Part shown: piece after piece, positions 27,350-35,722 of the stretch | Layout of the letters: the number at the start of each line of letters is the position of its first letter | Position numbering within the stretch: position 1 is the stretch's first letter | DNA from: Bog-532 sp965277615 | Lineage (GTDB): Bacteria > Actinomycetota > Actinomycetes > Streptosporangiales > Streptosporangiaceae | Length of the DNA: 64,000 nucleotides | Assembly: GCA_965277615.1 (NCBI GenBank) | Contig: CBDIDG010000006.1 | Span: 620,001-684,000, forward strand | Direction of reading: 5' to 3' | Position numbers and translations under genes: made by a program | Notes under the pieces: generated by a model | Databases searched by the model: none | What the model was told of the DNA's origin: nothing | The model's input: only the letters and a program-made list of their open reading frames with translations

Positions 27350-27794
27350 CTGGAAGAGCACAACTGGCCGGGGGCGGGAGTTGAATAGGCGGAAGTAGAG
27401 CCTGGCCGGACAGGCTCAGCCATCCCCGCCTCGTGGCGCTGTCCAGCGCAGAAGGGATCTGCGGACCTGCCGCAGGGGGAGCCTAGCCCGCGGCGGCGTC
27501 ACCGGCATCGAGCCTGATGTGGAACGAGATACCGTGTTGGTCCCGACCGGGCAACCATTCCGCACCCGCCCCGGGCGCCAACCCAGCCGACTGGATCGCT
27601 TTCCTAACGGCGGCAGTAAATGTGTTGTCAGGGGTCGCAGATGACCTCGGCGGGCTCTTTGTCGTCGCGCAGGCCCTGGAGCCGTTGGGGGGTCGCACGA
27701 CACCTGCGTCTTCCGCGCTCGCCATTGTCTGCAGACTGGCCCGGCCAGAGCGGCAACGACCGTCCCTCGTAACCACGATTGGGGAGCTAATCTG
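27350..27794. other. Gene-poor stretch after the ECF41 operon
   Basis: Open frames of about 90-120 codons exist on both strands (for example 27517-27807 + and 27483-27839 -), but neither translation resembles a known family and they overlap each other. I treat this as non-coding, possibly the decayed 3' part of an element gene. Confidence 0.4.
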
Positions 27795-27872
27795 GGAGCC
27801 AAAGTAGGAGCCAACGCAATGAGACGCCGCACGACTCAAGCCGACTCATCGCGACATTCGTGCATCTAGATC
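27795..27872 (+). repeat. 80-bp direct repeat, copy B
   Basis: Copy of 23974-24053. One frame here reads GANLGAKVGANAMRRRTTQADS and ends with TAG at 27867-27869, 45 bp before the tRNA fragment. That could be the very end of a lost integrase or other element gene. This reading is tentative. Confidence 0.6.
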
Positions 27873-27912
27873 GGCTCCTTACCCGATCGAAGAAGACGGC
27901 GCCAGACGTACG

Positions 27913-27962
27913 GACTCCGCCTTACAAGCGAGGGGCCGTTGGTTCGAACCCAACTGCGCCCT
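27913..27962 (+). pseudogene. 3' fragment of a tRNA-Val(UAC) gene
   Basis: The segment keeps the anticodon loop CTTACAA with its 3' stem strand, a T arm with compensatory changes (GTTGG/CCAAC instead of GGTGG/CCACC) and the 3' acceptor strand TGCGCCC. The 5' half (acceptor and D arm) is missing. Compensated stem changes suggest it came from a functional paralogue or diverged under selection before truncation. It resembles an attachment-site remnant. Confidence 0.85.
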
Positions 27963-28200
27963 CGGATTTTCGGGTCCGTGTCGTACCTCCGTGTTTTCAT
28001 TCACCTCACGGGCTCTGATGAACCGAGTGGGTGAAGCGTTATGTCGGCGAACGGCAAAGCCCCGGGTAAAGCACTTTGCGATAAGTGGATGCCCCGTAAG
28101 AACACCACATGTGCTCGCACGCCCGGCCACGGCGGATCATGCATGACGCCGAGAACATGGCGCGTCGCCGTGCATACCGGCGCGACCACCCGCACCCCGA
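27963..28200 (+). repeat. Direct repeat copy B (tRNA flank and endonuclease 5' region)
   Basis: This matches 22288-22450, starting with the shared CGGATTTTCGGGTCCG after the tRNA end. It keeps the segment of roughly 85 bp that copy A has lost. Confidence 0.8.
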
Positions 28201-28519
28201 GTCGCCGGAGTCACGCAGGAAGTCCAACCGGAAGTACCGGATCTCCAGCTACGGGCTTACGCGGGAGCAGTTTGACAGCCTGCTGGCGGCGCAGCAGTAC
28301 GCCTGCGGGATGTGCCACGAGCCGTTCAGGGACGGGCAACTCATCCACGTGGACCACGATCACGCCTGCTGCTGGGCGAAGAACCGATCGTGTGGAAAGT
28401 GCATCCGAGGACTTCTGTGTCATACCTGCAACATCGCGCTCGGCCACATCGAACGCCGATATGCGATGGCTCGCGTCTACCTGGACAGCCCTCCCGTCTT
28501 GCTCCTCGACGCCGCCTAG
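28041..28519 (+). CDS. Endonuclease VII-type HNH protein, probable 5' frameshift
   Basis: The C-terminal domain is a recombination endonuclease VII (HNH/ββα-metal) module: YGLTREQFDSLLAAQQYACGMC, a second metal/catalytic motif VDHDH, then GLLCHTCNIALGH. The short frame from 28109 gives 136 residues. An upstream frame from ATG 28041 reads MSANGKAPGKALCDKW ... CARTPGHGGSC, which looks like the family's Cys-rich N-terminus. Joining the two needs one extra base near 28152 (ACG-GCC-GAG instead of ACGCCGAG). The conserved copy A supports both frames. It is either a pseudogene, a sequencing error, or a shorter functional protein. Confidence 0.7.
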
Positions 28520-28587
28520 CAGTAAGGCGTCAAGGCTCGAGTCCCGTCGCGTCCACCAGTTAAATATAGAAACCCCTCGCCTAGGCC

Positions 28588-28971
28588 GTGGCTTTCTCCG
28601 GTGATAACTCGCGGCTGGTGCGCACGCCAGATGGGACCATCTCGATCTCGATGCTAGAACGGTGGACATCTGGCGTTCCGATCGAGCGTGCGGCGATACC
28701 AGACACTCCTGCCGAGGCGGACTCTGAAATTGCCAGAGATCGCCTTAGCTGCGCTGCGGGAGCGCAAGGCCACCTAGATGGGGAGCGGCTAAAGGCGGGG
28801 GAGCTGTGGCAGGACAGCAGCCTGCTCTTCACCACGACGGCCGAATCCATGGTAGACCAACACAACATCCGGCGCGAGTTCCGGCTGATCACCCGGGCTG
28901 TGGGCTTAGCGCATCCTTCCCCGACAGGGAGTGAGCCAAGCCACGAAATCAAATCGCCATTAGAGGGCTAG
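28588..28971 (+). pseudogene. Tyrosine-recombinase (integrase) fragment
   Basis: Pieces of an integrase catalytic domain are readable in alternating frames. VDIWRSDRACGDT comes first, then a shift to RTLKLPEIALAALRERKAT, a TAG, then another shift to GERLKAGELWQDSSLLFTTTA and DQHNIRREFRLITRAVGL. This order matches actinobacterial phage/ICE integrases up to just before the RHT box; the part with the catalytic His-Arg and Tyr is gone. It lies downstream of the tRNA fragment and the endonuclease gene, as expected for the relic of a tRNA-integrating element. Confidence 0.75.
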
Positions 28972-29294
28972 AACTCCCGCGTAGTTGTAGACAGGTATGG
29001 CTCGATCCGGTGGGGCCCATGCCTGGTCGTCTCGCCGCTGCCAGACATGAAGATCCCCTGACCCCCCAGGCATCCGCCTAAGCGAATGTAGGTGCGGGAT
29101 CATGCCCCTGAGCTGGGGGCTGAAGATACAGGTACGTGTGGGTCAGTGCGTCATCGCTCGGGCTGATTGTCACTCAGTTGGTCACTCGGGGAATGACACT
29201 TTTGCCCCATGGCCAAGGTTCTCTTGGCTCCGCGGCCAGCAGCACTGGCATGTAAATGCCCAATGGCCTCGGCCGGGACCCTCTACGGAGTGGC
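28972..29294. other. Gene-free stretch
   Basis: I see no gene, clear repeat or strong hairpin. The 29102-29341 frame on the plus strand has no family features and overlaps the end of the next gene in antisense. Confidence 0.5.
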
Positions 29295-29813
29295 TCAGCG
29301 GGCCGCGAGGACACCCAGGGCGCTGCTCAGCGAAGCGATAATAGCTCCGCCCACGGTGACCGCGAGAAATGACCGGGCGAAGCTGGTCTGGAAGAACTTG
29401 TGGCGCAGCCAGGCCAGGGTCAGCAGCTCGGCGGCCACCACGCTGACCGCGGCGCTGATCGCCGCGCTGTAGCTGGGGATCAGGAACGGCAGGGTGTGGA
29501 AAATGCCGCCGGCCAGCGTCCCCCCGCCGGTGATCGCGCCGCGCAGCACGGGACCGCCGCGGCCGGTGAGGTCACCAGTGTCGGACAAGCCCTCGGAGAA
29601 GGCCATGCTGACGCCCGCGCCCAGGGCGGTCGCGGCTCCGGTGTAGAACGCGGTCAGCGGGTGGTGGGTCGCCAGCATCACCGCGAATATCGGCGCCAGC
29701 GTCGACAGCGATCCGTCCATGAGCCCGCTCAGCGCGGGCTGTATACGCTTGAGCAGGAACGACTGGTTGTCTGTGGTGACCGGGAGGGTCCTGGCATGGG
29801 TGATCGTGCTCAT
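29295..29813 (-). CDS. VIT1/CCC1-like membrane protein (putative Fe/Mn transporter)
   Basis: The 172-residue protein has about five hydrophobic segments. It carries the wording of the VIT module found in rubrerythrin-VIT proteins: GLMDGSLSTLAPIFAVMLATH, AATALGAGVSMAFSEGLSDTGDLTGRG, and a HTLPFLIPSYSAAI segment. Relatives export or sequester iron or manganese. Here the rubrerythrin-like metal domain is absent. The ATG overlaps the stop of the 85-residue gene, so it is the third cistron of the MFS operon. Confidence 0.78.
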   Translation of the reverse strand: MSTITHARTLPVTTDNQSFLLKRIQPALSGLMDGSLSTLAPIFAVMLATHHPLTAFYTGAATALGAGVSMAFSEGLSDTGDLTGRGGPVLRGAITGGGTLAGGIFHTLPFLIPSYSAAISAAVSVVAAELLTLAWLRHKFFQTSFARSFLAVTVGGAIIASLSSALGVLAAR

Positions 29814-30067
29814 CTTCGGGTCCTTCGGGAAAGTGTCTTGCTTCCAGCGGTATCTGCCTCGACGGGCTGACGCCGGACCTCGACCAGTTCCAGTCCGAGC
29901 GCCTCGATCTGGGTCAGTACTCCGTGCAACGCGGCCTGGTCCGTCAGGTCGCCGGTGAGCAGCGTGTCCTGGCCTTCTTCCGCCGCGCGCAGGCCGGGGA
30001 ACGCGGCGCGTATCGTCCGGCCCAACCGGCCCCGGATGCGGATCTGGTAGCGCACCGGTCGACTCAT
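29810..30067 (-). CDS. Small conserved protein (85 residues)
   Basis: I chose ATG 30067, which overlaps the MFS stop (ATGA). The product has a compact alpha/beta pattern: YQIRIRGRLGRTIRAAFPGLRA, then TLLTGDLTDQAALHGVLTQIEALGLELVEVRR. This pattern is common in small actinobacterial proteins encoded beside transporters or regulators, but its function is unknown. A longer frame upstream runs antisense-like through the MFS gene and is not needed. Both neighbours overlap by 4 bp, implying coupled translation of all three. Confidence 0.75.
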   Translation of the reverse strand: MSRPVRYQIRIRGRLGRTIRAAFPGLRAAEEGQDTLLTGDLTDQAALHGVLTQIEALGLELVEVRRQPVEADTAGSKTLSRRTRR

Positions 30068-31317
30068 GCCGACCGACCCGGCGAGGCGGTGCGGGCTATG
30101 GAAAACAGGCACAGGACCGCGAGCAGGACCGAGAAGGTCAGCACGGCCGGGAAGGTACCGGTGAACTCCGACAGCACGCCCACGCCGATCACAGGAATGA
30201 TCAGGCCTGCGTAGCACGCCACGAAGAAGGCGGAGATGGCCTGGCCGCGCCGCTCGGCCGGGGCCAGGCGGCTGGCGGTAGCCAGGCTACCCAGGAAGAT
30301 AGCGCCGACGGCCACGCCGCCGGTCACCGTGCCGGCCAGGAACAGCGCCATCCCGGCCTGGGCCAGGGCGGCGATGATCAGGGCGAGCGCGGCCAGGAAC
30401 AGGCCCAGACCGGCCAGCACGACCCGGCGGCTGCTGAACCGCGACAGCGTGACCTGAGCGACGGTCCCGACGGCGAGCAGGAGGAACACGACCGCTCCCT
30501 GGACGGCGTGGTTGCCCTGATGAAGCACGCCCCCGATGAATCCGGGTACCAGCGAGCTGAACAGTCCGAGCAGGGCGAACGCGACGAACGCGGCCACGCT
30601 GGCGGCGATGAACTCGCCCCGGCCCCGCTCGGGGATGCCCAGACCAGCGAAGCGCAGGGTCGGCCGGGTGCGGGGGCGCACCGTCTCGGGGACGAGCAGC
30701 AAGATGATGGCGGCCGCCGCGAGGAGCGCAAGGTACACCTCGAAGACCAGCGTGGTGGGGTGCGGTGCGTACTGGGCGAATACCCCGGCGATCAGGGGGC
30801 CGAGGCCAAGACCGCCCATGTTCGCGGCCGTGGCCACCAGTGACGCCCGGCTCCTGGCCAGGGCCGGGATCAGTTCGGTGAGGGTAGCCGTCGCCGTACC
30901 CGTCATCAGACCCGCCGACAGCCCCGATACGACCCGGGCCGCGATGAGCGCGCCGGTGTCGGGGGCCAGGATGAATATGACCGTGCTCAGCGCGCTGGCC
31001 GCCAGGGCCATGGCCATGACCGGCCTGCGCCCGGCCTCGTCCGAGGTCCGCCCGGCCAGCAGCAAGGTTGCCAGCACCGCCACGGCGTAGGCGGCGAAGG
31101 TCACCGTCACCATGGCCGCGGAGAGATGCCAGCGTCCCTGGTAGATGACATACAGCGGGGTCGGCAGCGTGGTGCCGAGCATGGTGACGCCCAGCACCAG
31201 CGCCGTCAGCCAGAACGCGACCTGCTTGGGTGCGGCTGGCACTGTCCGCCGGGCCGGTGACGGACGGCCGGTGCCGGGCCGGCCGCGTATCTGCCGGGGT
31301 GCGTGCGTGATGGTCAT
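30064..31317 (-). CDS. MFS drug/metabolite efflux transporter (DHA1-like)
   Basis: This 417-residue, 12-helix transporter starts at ATG 31317 after GAAAGGA. Motif A is visible (LLLAGRTSDEAGRRPVM) after helix 2, and the motif-C-like GGLGLGPLIAGVFAQ lies in helix 5, typical of proton-driven exporters. It leads an operon with the 85-residue protein and the VIT-like protein. A 29-bp conserved dyad 53 bp upstream, facing the divergent LAL regulator, suggests activation by that regulator. The substrate is unknown. Confidence 0.88.
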   Translation of the reverse strand: MTITHAPRQIRGRPGTGRPSPARRTVPAAPKQVAFWLTALVLGVTMLGTTLPTPLYVIYQGRWHLSAAMVTVTFAAYAVAVLATLLLAGRTSDEAGRRPVMAMALAASALSTVIFILAPDTGALIAARVVSGLSAGLMTGTATATLTELIPALARSRASLVATAANMGGLGLGPLIAGVFAQYAPHPTTLVFEVYLALLAAAAIILLLVPETVRPRTRPTLRFAGLGIPERGRGEFIAASVAAFVAFALLGLFSSLVPGFIGGVLHQGNHAVQGAVVFLLLAVGTVAQVTLSRFSSRRVVLAGLGLFLAALALIIAALAQAGMALFLAGTVTGGVAVGAIFLGSLATASRLAPAERRGQAISAFFVACYAGLIIPVIGVGVLSEFTGTFPAVLTFSVLLAVLCLFSIARTASPGRSA

Positions 31318-31370
31318 GGCCAGTTCCTTTCGGTCTTGTGGTGGGGTGGCATCAGCCTCACGGTCAGCGG

Positions 31371-31399
31371 GGTGAGCCGACGTCACCCGGCCGGGTGAT
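31371..31399. promoter_or_regulatory. 29-bp regulator site 1 (LAL target candidate)
   Basis: The core TCACCCGGCCGGGTGA (31383-31398) is a perfect 16-bp palindrome with a flanking GGTGAGCCG arm. A copy with 27 of 29 identical bases lies at 34160-34188 in reverse orientation. Read towards the MFS gene, the site ends 53 bp before the start. Eleven bases after its end both sites are followed by GAGGCT, a possible -10 element. Confidence 0.7.
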
Positions 31400-31471
31400 C
31401 CGCAGGTCGTACCCGGCCTGCCGGGTGGAGAAGTCGTACTGTGGGAGCGGTGCCTGCCGAGGAGAGCCGCC

Positions 31472-34141
31472 GTGGAGCCTGCCGTCGGGTCCGGGGCCGA
31501 CGATGCCCCGGTTGTCCGGGACGGGGTGGTCTCGCGCCCCGGGCTGTTCCAGCGGCTGACCCAGGCGCAGCGCGTCGTGCAGTTGTCGGCCCCCCCGGGG
31601 AGCGGGAAGACGGTCTTGCTCCGGTCCTGGATCGCCGAGTCGGGCCTGGCCGCGTGCACCGCCTGGGTGTCCGTGCCGGGCGACGAGCGTGACTCGCAGC
31701 GGCTGTGGATCTCGGTACTCGGCGCCCTGCGGGACACGGCGCCCGGTGCTGCGCTGGTGCGGGAGCTGACGGCGGCACCTGATCTGGACGGCTGGACGGT
31801 GGTAGAGCGGCTGCTGGAAGACCTTGCTCCGCTCCGGGATCGGATCTGGCTGGTGATCGACGACCTGCACGAGCTGTACTCGGCCGAGGCGCTGCGTCAG
31901 CTGGAGCTGCTGATCATGCGCGCCCCGGCTGCCGTGCGGTTCGTCCTGGTCACCCGGCACGACCTGCGGCTGGGCCTGCACCGGCTGCGCCTGTCCGGGG
32001 AGCTCACCGAGATCCGCGCGGATGATCTGCGGTTCGGCCGGGCAGAAGCGCGGGTGCTGCTGGACGCGGCCGGGGTGGCGTTGCCCGACTCCGCCGTGGA
32101 TCTGCTGTACGACCGGACCGAGGGCTGGGCGGCGGGACTGCGGCTGGCCGCGTTGTCGCTGGCCGGGCACCCCGATCCGGAACGCTTCGCGGCCGAGTTC
32201 GGCGGCAGCGAGCGTACGGTCGCCGAGTACCTGCTGGCCGAGGTCCTGGAGCGGCAGAGCGAAGAGGTCCGGCGGCTGCTGCTGCGGACCTCCATCCTGC
32301 AACGGGTCAATGGCGAGCTGGCCGACCTGCTGACCGGGGGCTCAGGCGGGGAGCGGGTCCTGCAAGGCCTCGAGGAGGCGGGCGCGTTCGTCATCTCGAT
32401 GGACACGCGTCGGTCCTGGTTCCGCTATCACCAGCTCTTGGCGGATCTCCTGCAGCTGGAGCTGCGGGGAACCGCGCCCGCCGAACTGCCCGCGCTGCAT
32501 GAGGCCGCCGCCAGGTGGTACGCAGACCGCGGGTACTCCGTTGAGGCGGTCCGGCACGCTCAGGTCGCGCAGAACTGGAGCCTGGCTGGTCGCGTGCTGT
32601 CGGACCAGTGGGTCGGCCTCGGACTCGCTGGGCTGGGCGCCACCGCGCACGAGCTTCTCGTCCGCTTCCCGGAAAGTGTGATTACCGCCGATACCGAGCT
32701 GGCCGCGCGGGTGGCCGGTGACCAGCTGGCCCGCGGATCACTGGACGAGGCCGAACGATATCTGGCTCTCGCCACCGAGAGACTGGAGTCGGTGCCCGCG
32801 GACCGTCGCGGGCGGTCGCAAGTCGTGGTCGGCGTCGTGCGGATGCGCCTGGCTCGCCAGCGCGGGGACCTCCCGGTCGTGGCCGAGGAGGCCCAGCCGC
32901 TGCTGGCCCCGGGGATGGTGACGGATCTGGCGGAGCCCGGGCTGGGCGGGGATCTGCGGGCCCTGGCTCTTATCAATCTCGGCATCGCCGAGGCCTGGAC
33001 CGCTCGCTTCGACGACGCGGACCGGCACCTCGAGGACGGCATCGCCCTGGCGCACGAGATCGGGCGTCCTTATCTGGAGGTCACCGGCCTGGCCCACTGG
33101 GCCCAGCTAGCGAGCTGGCGGTCGTTCCCGCTCGGGGCGCAGCGGAGCCTGCAGGCGATCGAGCTGGCCAAGCAGCATGGCTGGGCCGATGAGCCAGTCG
33201 CTGGCCTCGCCTACCTGGCGCTCGGCGTGACGATGGTCACCCAGGGACGGCTCGAGGACGCGGAACGGGCACTCAGCCAAGCCGAGCGCACCGTCCGGGC
33301 CGAGGTCGAGCCGGCCGCTGGAATGCGGCTGTACTACGGCCGCGGCATGCTCGAATTCGTCCGTGGCCGCCATCACGCCGCGCTGAACGCCTATCGGTCG
33401 GCCGAACGGCTGGCCGGCTCGCTCATCACGCCGCACACACTCGGCCCGCGGCTGCACTCGCACCTGCTGCAGACGCTCGTGCGGATAGGTGAAACGCGGC
33501 GCGTAGAGCACGCTCTGGCGGCCATGGACAGGCCGGAGCGAGAACGGGCCGAGACACGCATCGCTGAGGCATCGCTGCGGCTGGCCCAGGACGACCCGGC
33601 GGCAGCCACCGCGGTGATCGCCCCCGTCATCGACGGGTCGGTCCCGCTGCCGAACGCTCATCTGTGGGAAGTCCAGGCGTTCCTGCTTCAGTCGATCGCC
33701 TGCGATGCACTTGGCGACCGGGGCGCCGCCCGGCGTGCCCTCGAGCAGGCTCTCGATCACGCTGCGCCAGAAGACCTGATCTTCCCCTTCCTGCACGACC
33801 CGGCGCCCGGACTGCTCGATCACCATCGCCGACAGGGCACCGCGCACGCCGTCCTGATCGCCCAAATCCGGAATGTGCTAGCCGGGAGCAAGCCAAGCTC
33901 GCCGCCGGCGGGATCGCAGCGCCTGCGTGAGCCGCTCAGTCACGCCGAGACCCGGGTCCTGCGCTACCTGCCCACCAAGCTCTCTGCACCGGACATCGCC
34001 GACGAGCTGTATCTGTCGGTCAACACGGTCAAGACCCACATGCGCCAGTTGTACGACAAGCTCGGCGTACACCGACGCCACGAGGCCGTCGAGCAGGCCC
34101 GCACCCTCGGCCTGCTGGCACCCTCCCCGCGCAGATCTTGA
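31472..34141 (+). CDS. LAL-type (MalT-like) LuxR transcriptional regulator
   Basis: The 889-residue STAND regulator starts at GTG with GAGGAGA 6 bp upstream. Walker A is APPGSGKT (residues 40-47) and Walker B is WLVIDDLHEL. A winged region and a TPR-like helical array fill the middle. A LuxR helix-turn-helix occupies about residues 825-880 (LSHAETRVLRYLPTKLSAPDIADELYLSVNTVKTHMRQLYDKLG). Such proteins are ATP- and ligand-dependent activators. Matching 29-bp sites lie before the divergent MFS operon and before the downstream dehydrogenase, so both are likely targets. The inducer is unknown. Confidence 0.92.
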   Translation: MEPAVGSGADDAPVVRDGVVSRPGLFQRLTQAQRVVQLSAPPGSGKTVLLRSWIAESGLAACTAWVSVPGDERDSQRLWISVLGALRDTAPGAALVRELTAAPDLDGWTVVERLLEDLAPLRDRIWLVIDDLHELYSAEALRQLELLIMRAPAAVRFVLVTRHDLRLGLHRLRLSGELTEIRADDLRFGRAEARVLLDAAGVALPDSAVDLLYDRTEGWAAGLRLAALSLAGHPDPERFAAEFGGSERTVAEYLLAEVLERQSEEVRRLLLRTSILQRVNGELADLLTGGSGGERVLQGLEEAGAFVISMDTRRSWFRYHQLLADLLQLELRGTAPAELPALHEAAARWYADRGYSVEAVRHAQVAQNWSLAGRVLSDQWVGLGLAGLGATAHELLVRFPESVITADTELAARVAGDQLARGSLDEAERYLALATERLESVPADRRGRSQVVVGVVRMRLARQRGDLPVVAEEAQPLLAPGMVTDLAEPGLGGDLRALALINLGIAEAWTARFDDADRHLEDGIALAHEIGRPYLEVTGLAHWAQLASWRSFPLGAQRSLQAIELAKQHGWADEPVAGLAYLALGVTMVTQGRLEDAERALSQAERTVRAEVEPAAGMRLYYGRGMLEFVRGRHHAALNAYRSAERLAGSLITPHTLGPRLHSHLLQTLVRIGETRRVEHALAAMDRPERERAETRIAEASLRLAQDDPAAATAVIAPVIDGSVPLPNAHLWEVQAFLLQSIACDALGDRGAARRALEQALDHAAPEDLIFPFLHDPAPGLLDHHRRQGTAHAVLIAQIRNVLAGSKPSSPPAGSQRLREPLSHAETRVLRYLPTKLSAPDIADELYLSVNTVKTHMRQLYDKLGVHRRHEAVEQARTLGLLAPSPRRS

Positions 34142-34159
34142 GCGGACCCCACCGCGCCA

Positions 34160-34188
34160 ATCACCCGGTCGGGTGACGCCGGCTCACC
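34160..34188. promoter_or_regulatory. 29-bp regulator site 2
   Basis: The core TCACCCGGTCGGGTGA (34161-34176) is followed by CGCCGGCTCACC. It is the reverse complement of site 1 with two mismatches. It ends 58 bp before the GTG of the dehydrogenase, and GAGGCTTGACCC starts 11 bases further on, the same spacing as at site 1. Confidence 0.7.
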
Positions 34189-34246
34189 CTCCTGCGGCCG
34201 AGGCTTGACCCGCCGAGACCAATTGACCCACCGCAGGAGGCGTGTC

Positions 34247-35170
34247 GTGACAACTAACCAGCACCGGCCCCAGCCCACCACATCCGCCCCTCTTGGCCGC
34301 GACCACCCGAAAGTCACTCCGGTAATCGCCTTCCTGGGCACCGGGCGTATGGGCAGTCCGATGGCGGCCAACCTGGCCCGCGACGGCTTCGCCGTACGCG
34401 TCTGGAACCGCACCATTAGCCGCGCCAAAGCCCTCACCGCTGACGGCGCGGCCGTGGCGAACAGCCCGGCGGAAGCCGCCCGAGGCGCTTCGATCGTCAT
34501 CACCATGCTGGCCGACGGACCTGCCACCGAACAGGCTGCCATCGGGCCGGACGGACTACTAGCCGCCGGTCCGGGCATGATCTGGGTGCAGATGGGCACC
34601 GTTGGAGCCGAATGGACGGTCCGGCTCGCCAGCATCGCCGACGCGCGCGGGGTCGTGTTCGTCGATGCCCCTGTCTCCGGTAGCGAAGGCCCGGCCCGGG
34701 CCGGGCAGCTGGTCATCCTGGCCAGCGGGCCGCATGAGGTTCGGGATCTGCTGGCTCCGGTATTCGACGTGCTCGGGCGCGCCACTGCCTGGCTGGGTCC
34801 GGCCGGTAACGGCCTCCACGCCAAGCTCGTCCTCAACAACTGGCTCGCCGATCTCACCGAAGCCACCGCAGAAACTCTGTCCTTCGCCCGGCGGCTCGGC
34901 CTGGACCCGACCGAGATCGTGGACCTGCTGCAGTCGACTCCGCTCGGGGCGCCGTATGCGGTGCAAAAGGCGCGCAGCATGCTGGCCGGGGACTTCAGCC
35001 CTGCGTTCGCGCTCAAGCTCGCTCTCAAGGACGCCGAGCTCGCGGCGCAAGCCGCGCAGGCCACTGGGGCCACGCTCACCCTCACCAGCGCGCTTCTCCC
35101 GCGCTGGCGCGAGGCTGCGGCGAACGGGCACGCCGACGACGACCTCTCGGCCGTCTATCTCGAGAGCTGA
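34247..35170 (+). CDS. NAD(P)-binding beta-hydroxyacid dehydrogenase (HIBADH/6PGDH-like)
   Basis: This 307-residue protein starts at GTG with GGAGG 6 bp upstream. It has the dinucleotide motif AFLGTGRMGSPMAANL, the substrate loop DAPVSGSEGPARAGQL and the catalytic Lys in LHAKLVLNNWL. The all-helical C-terminal dimer domain follows. Members reduce or oxidise 3-hydroxyisobutyrate, tartronate semialdehyde or succinic semialdehyde-type acids; the exact substrate is unknown. Regulator site 2 upstream links it to the LAL protein and hence to the MFS operon. Confidence 0.87.
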   Translation: MTTNQHRPQPTTSAPLGRDHPKVTPVIAFLGTGRMGSPMAANLARDGFAVRVWNRTISRAKALTADGAAVANSPAEAARGASIVITMLADGPATEQAAIGPDGLLAAGPGMIWVQMGTVGAEWTVRLASIADARGVVFVDAPVSGSEGPARAGQLVILASGPHEVRDLLAPVFDVLGRATAWLGPAGNGLHAKLVLNNWLADLTEATAETLSFARRLGLDPTEIVDLLQSTPLGAPYAVQKARSMLAGDFSPAFALKLALKDAELAAQAAQATGATLTLTSALLPRWREAAANGHADDDLSAVYLES

Positions 35171-35173
35171 CCA

Positions 35174-35722
35174 ATGCGCGACACCGGATTCCCGTGGGCA
35201 GACGCCGAGAATGACTTCCAGCGGGCTCGGCGGCGCCAGATCCTAGCCACGCTGGCGCACCGCGTGCGCCGCCAGCCCCGGGTCAACGACCAACTCCTGC
35301 GGCTCGACGAGGTCACCGGCGCGCTCGGCTGGCGCGGCGAGCGGCAGCTCGGCCTGCGGACGATACGGCTGGACACGATCGCCGGGACAGTCGATTCCGG
35401 GCACGACTTCGACCGTCACTTCCGGCCCACCTCCGACCGGGTGCGTGAACGCTGAGTGCAGCTCGCGCTCGCTCAGCGGCGCGGCGCGGCGATCCCGCCG
35501 ATCGAGGTATACCGCGTCGGGGGCCTGCATTTCGTCAGCGATGGCCACCACCGGGTATCCATCGCCGCTGCGACCGGCCAGCAGTCCATCGACGCGTACG
35601 TGACCGAGGTACTCACCGCAGTTCGGCCCATCGGGACAATGCACCGGGGCGAAGCTTGGATCCGACTTGGTCGGTGGCTCACGGTTGGGGACCGCTGCGC
35701 CTGGCCGACGGCCCTGACCTGA
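35174..35722 (+). pseudogene. ParB-like nuclease-domain gene split by an in-frame TGA
   Basis: Two pieces in the same frame make one ParB-N-like protein of about 180 residues. The first ends DFDRHFRPTSDRVRER. The second continues VQLALAQRRGAAIPPIEVYRVGGLHFVSDGHHRVSIAAATG, the family's nuclease/CTPase-like motif. The stop TGA (35453-35455) stands where relatives have Trp (TGG), followed directly by GTG, which could restart translation. It begins 3 bp after the dehydrogenase. Either a nonsense mutation or a sequence error explains it. Confidence 0.8.

Noticed and set aside
27483..27839. 118-codon minus-strand frame in the island
   Set aside because: No recognisable family, overlapped by another open frame, and part of it lies in the duplicated 80-bp segment.
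28530..28558. Sequence ending in TCCACCA that looks like a tRNA or tmRNA 3' end
   Set aside because: The flanking bases do not form a T stem and no cloverleaf can be built, so it is not reported as a tRNA remnant.
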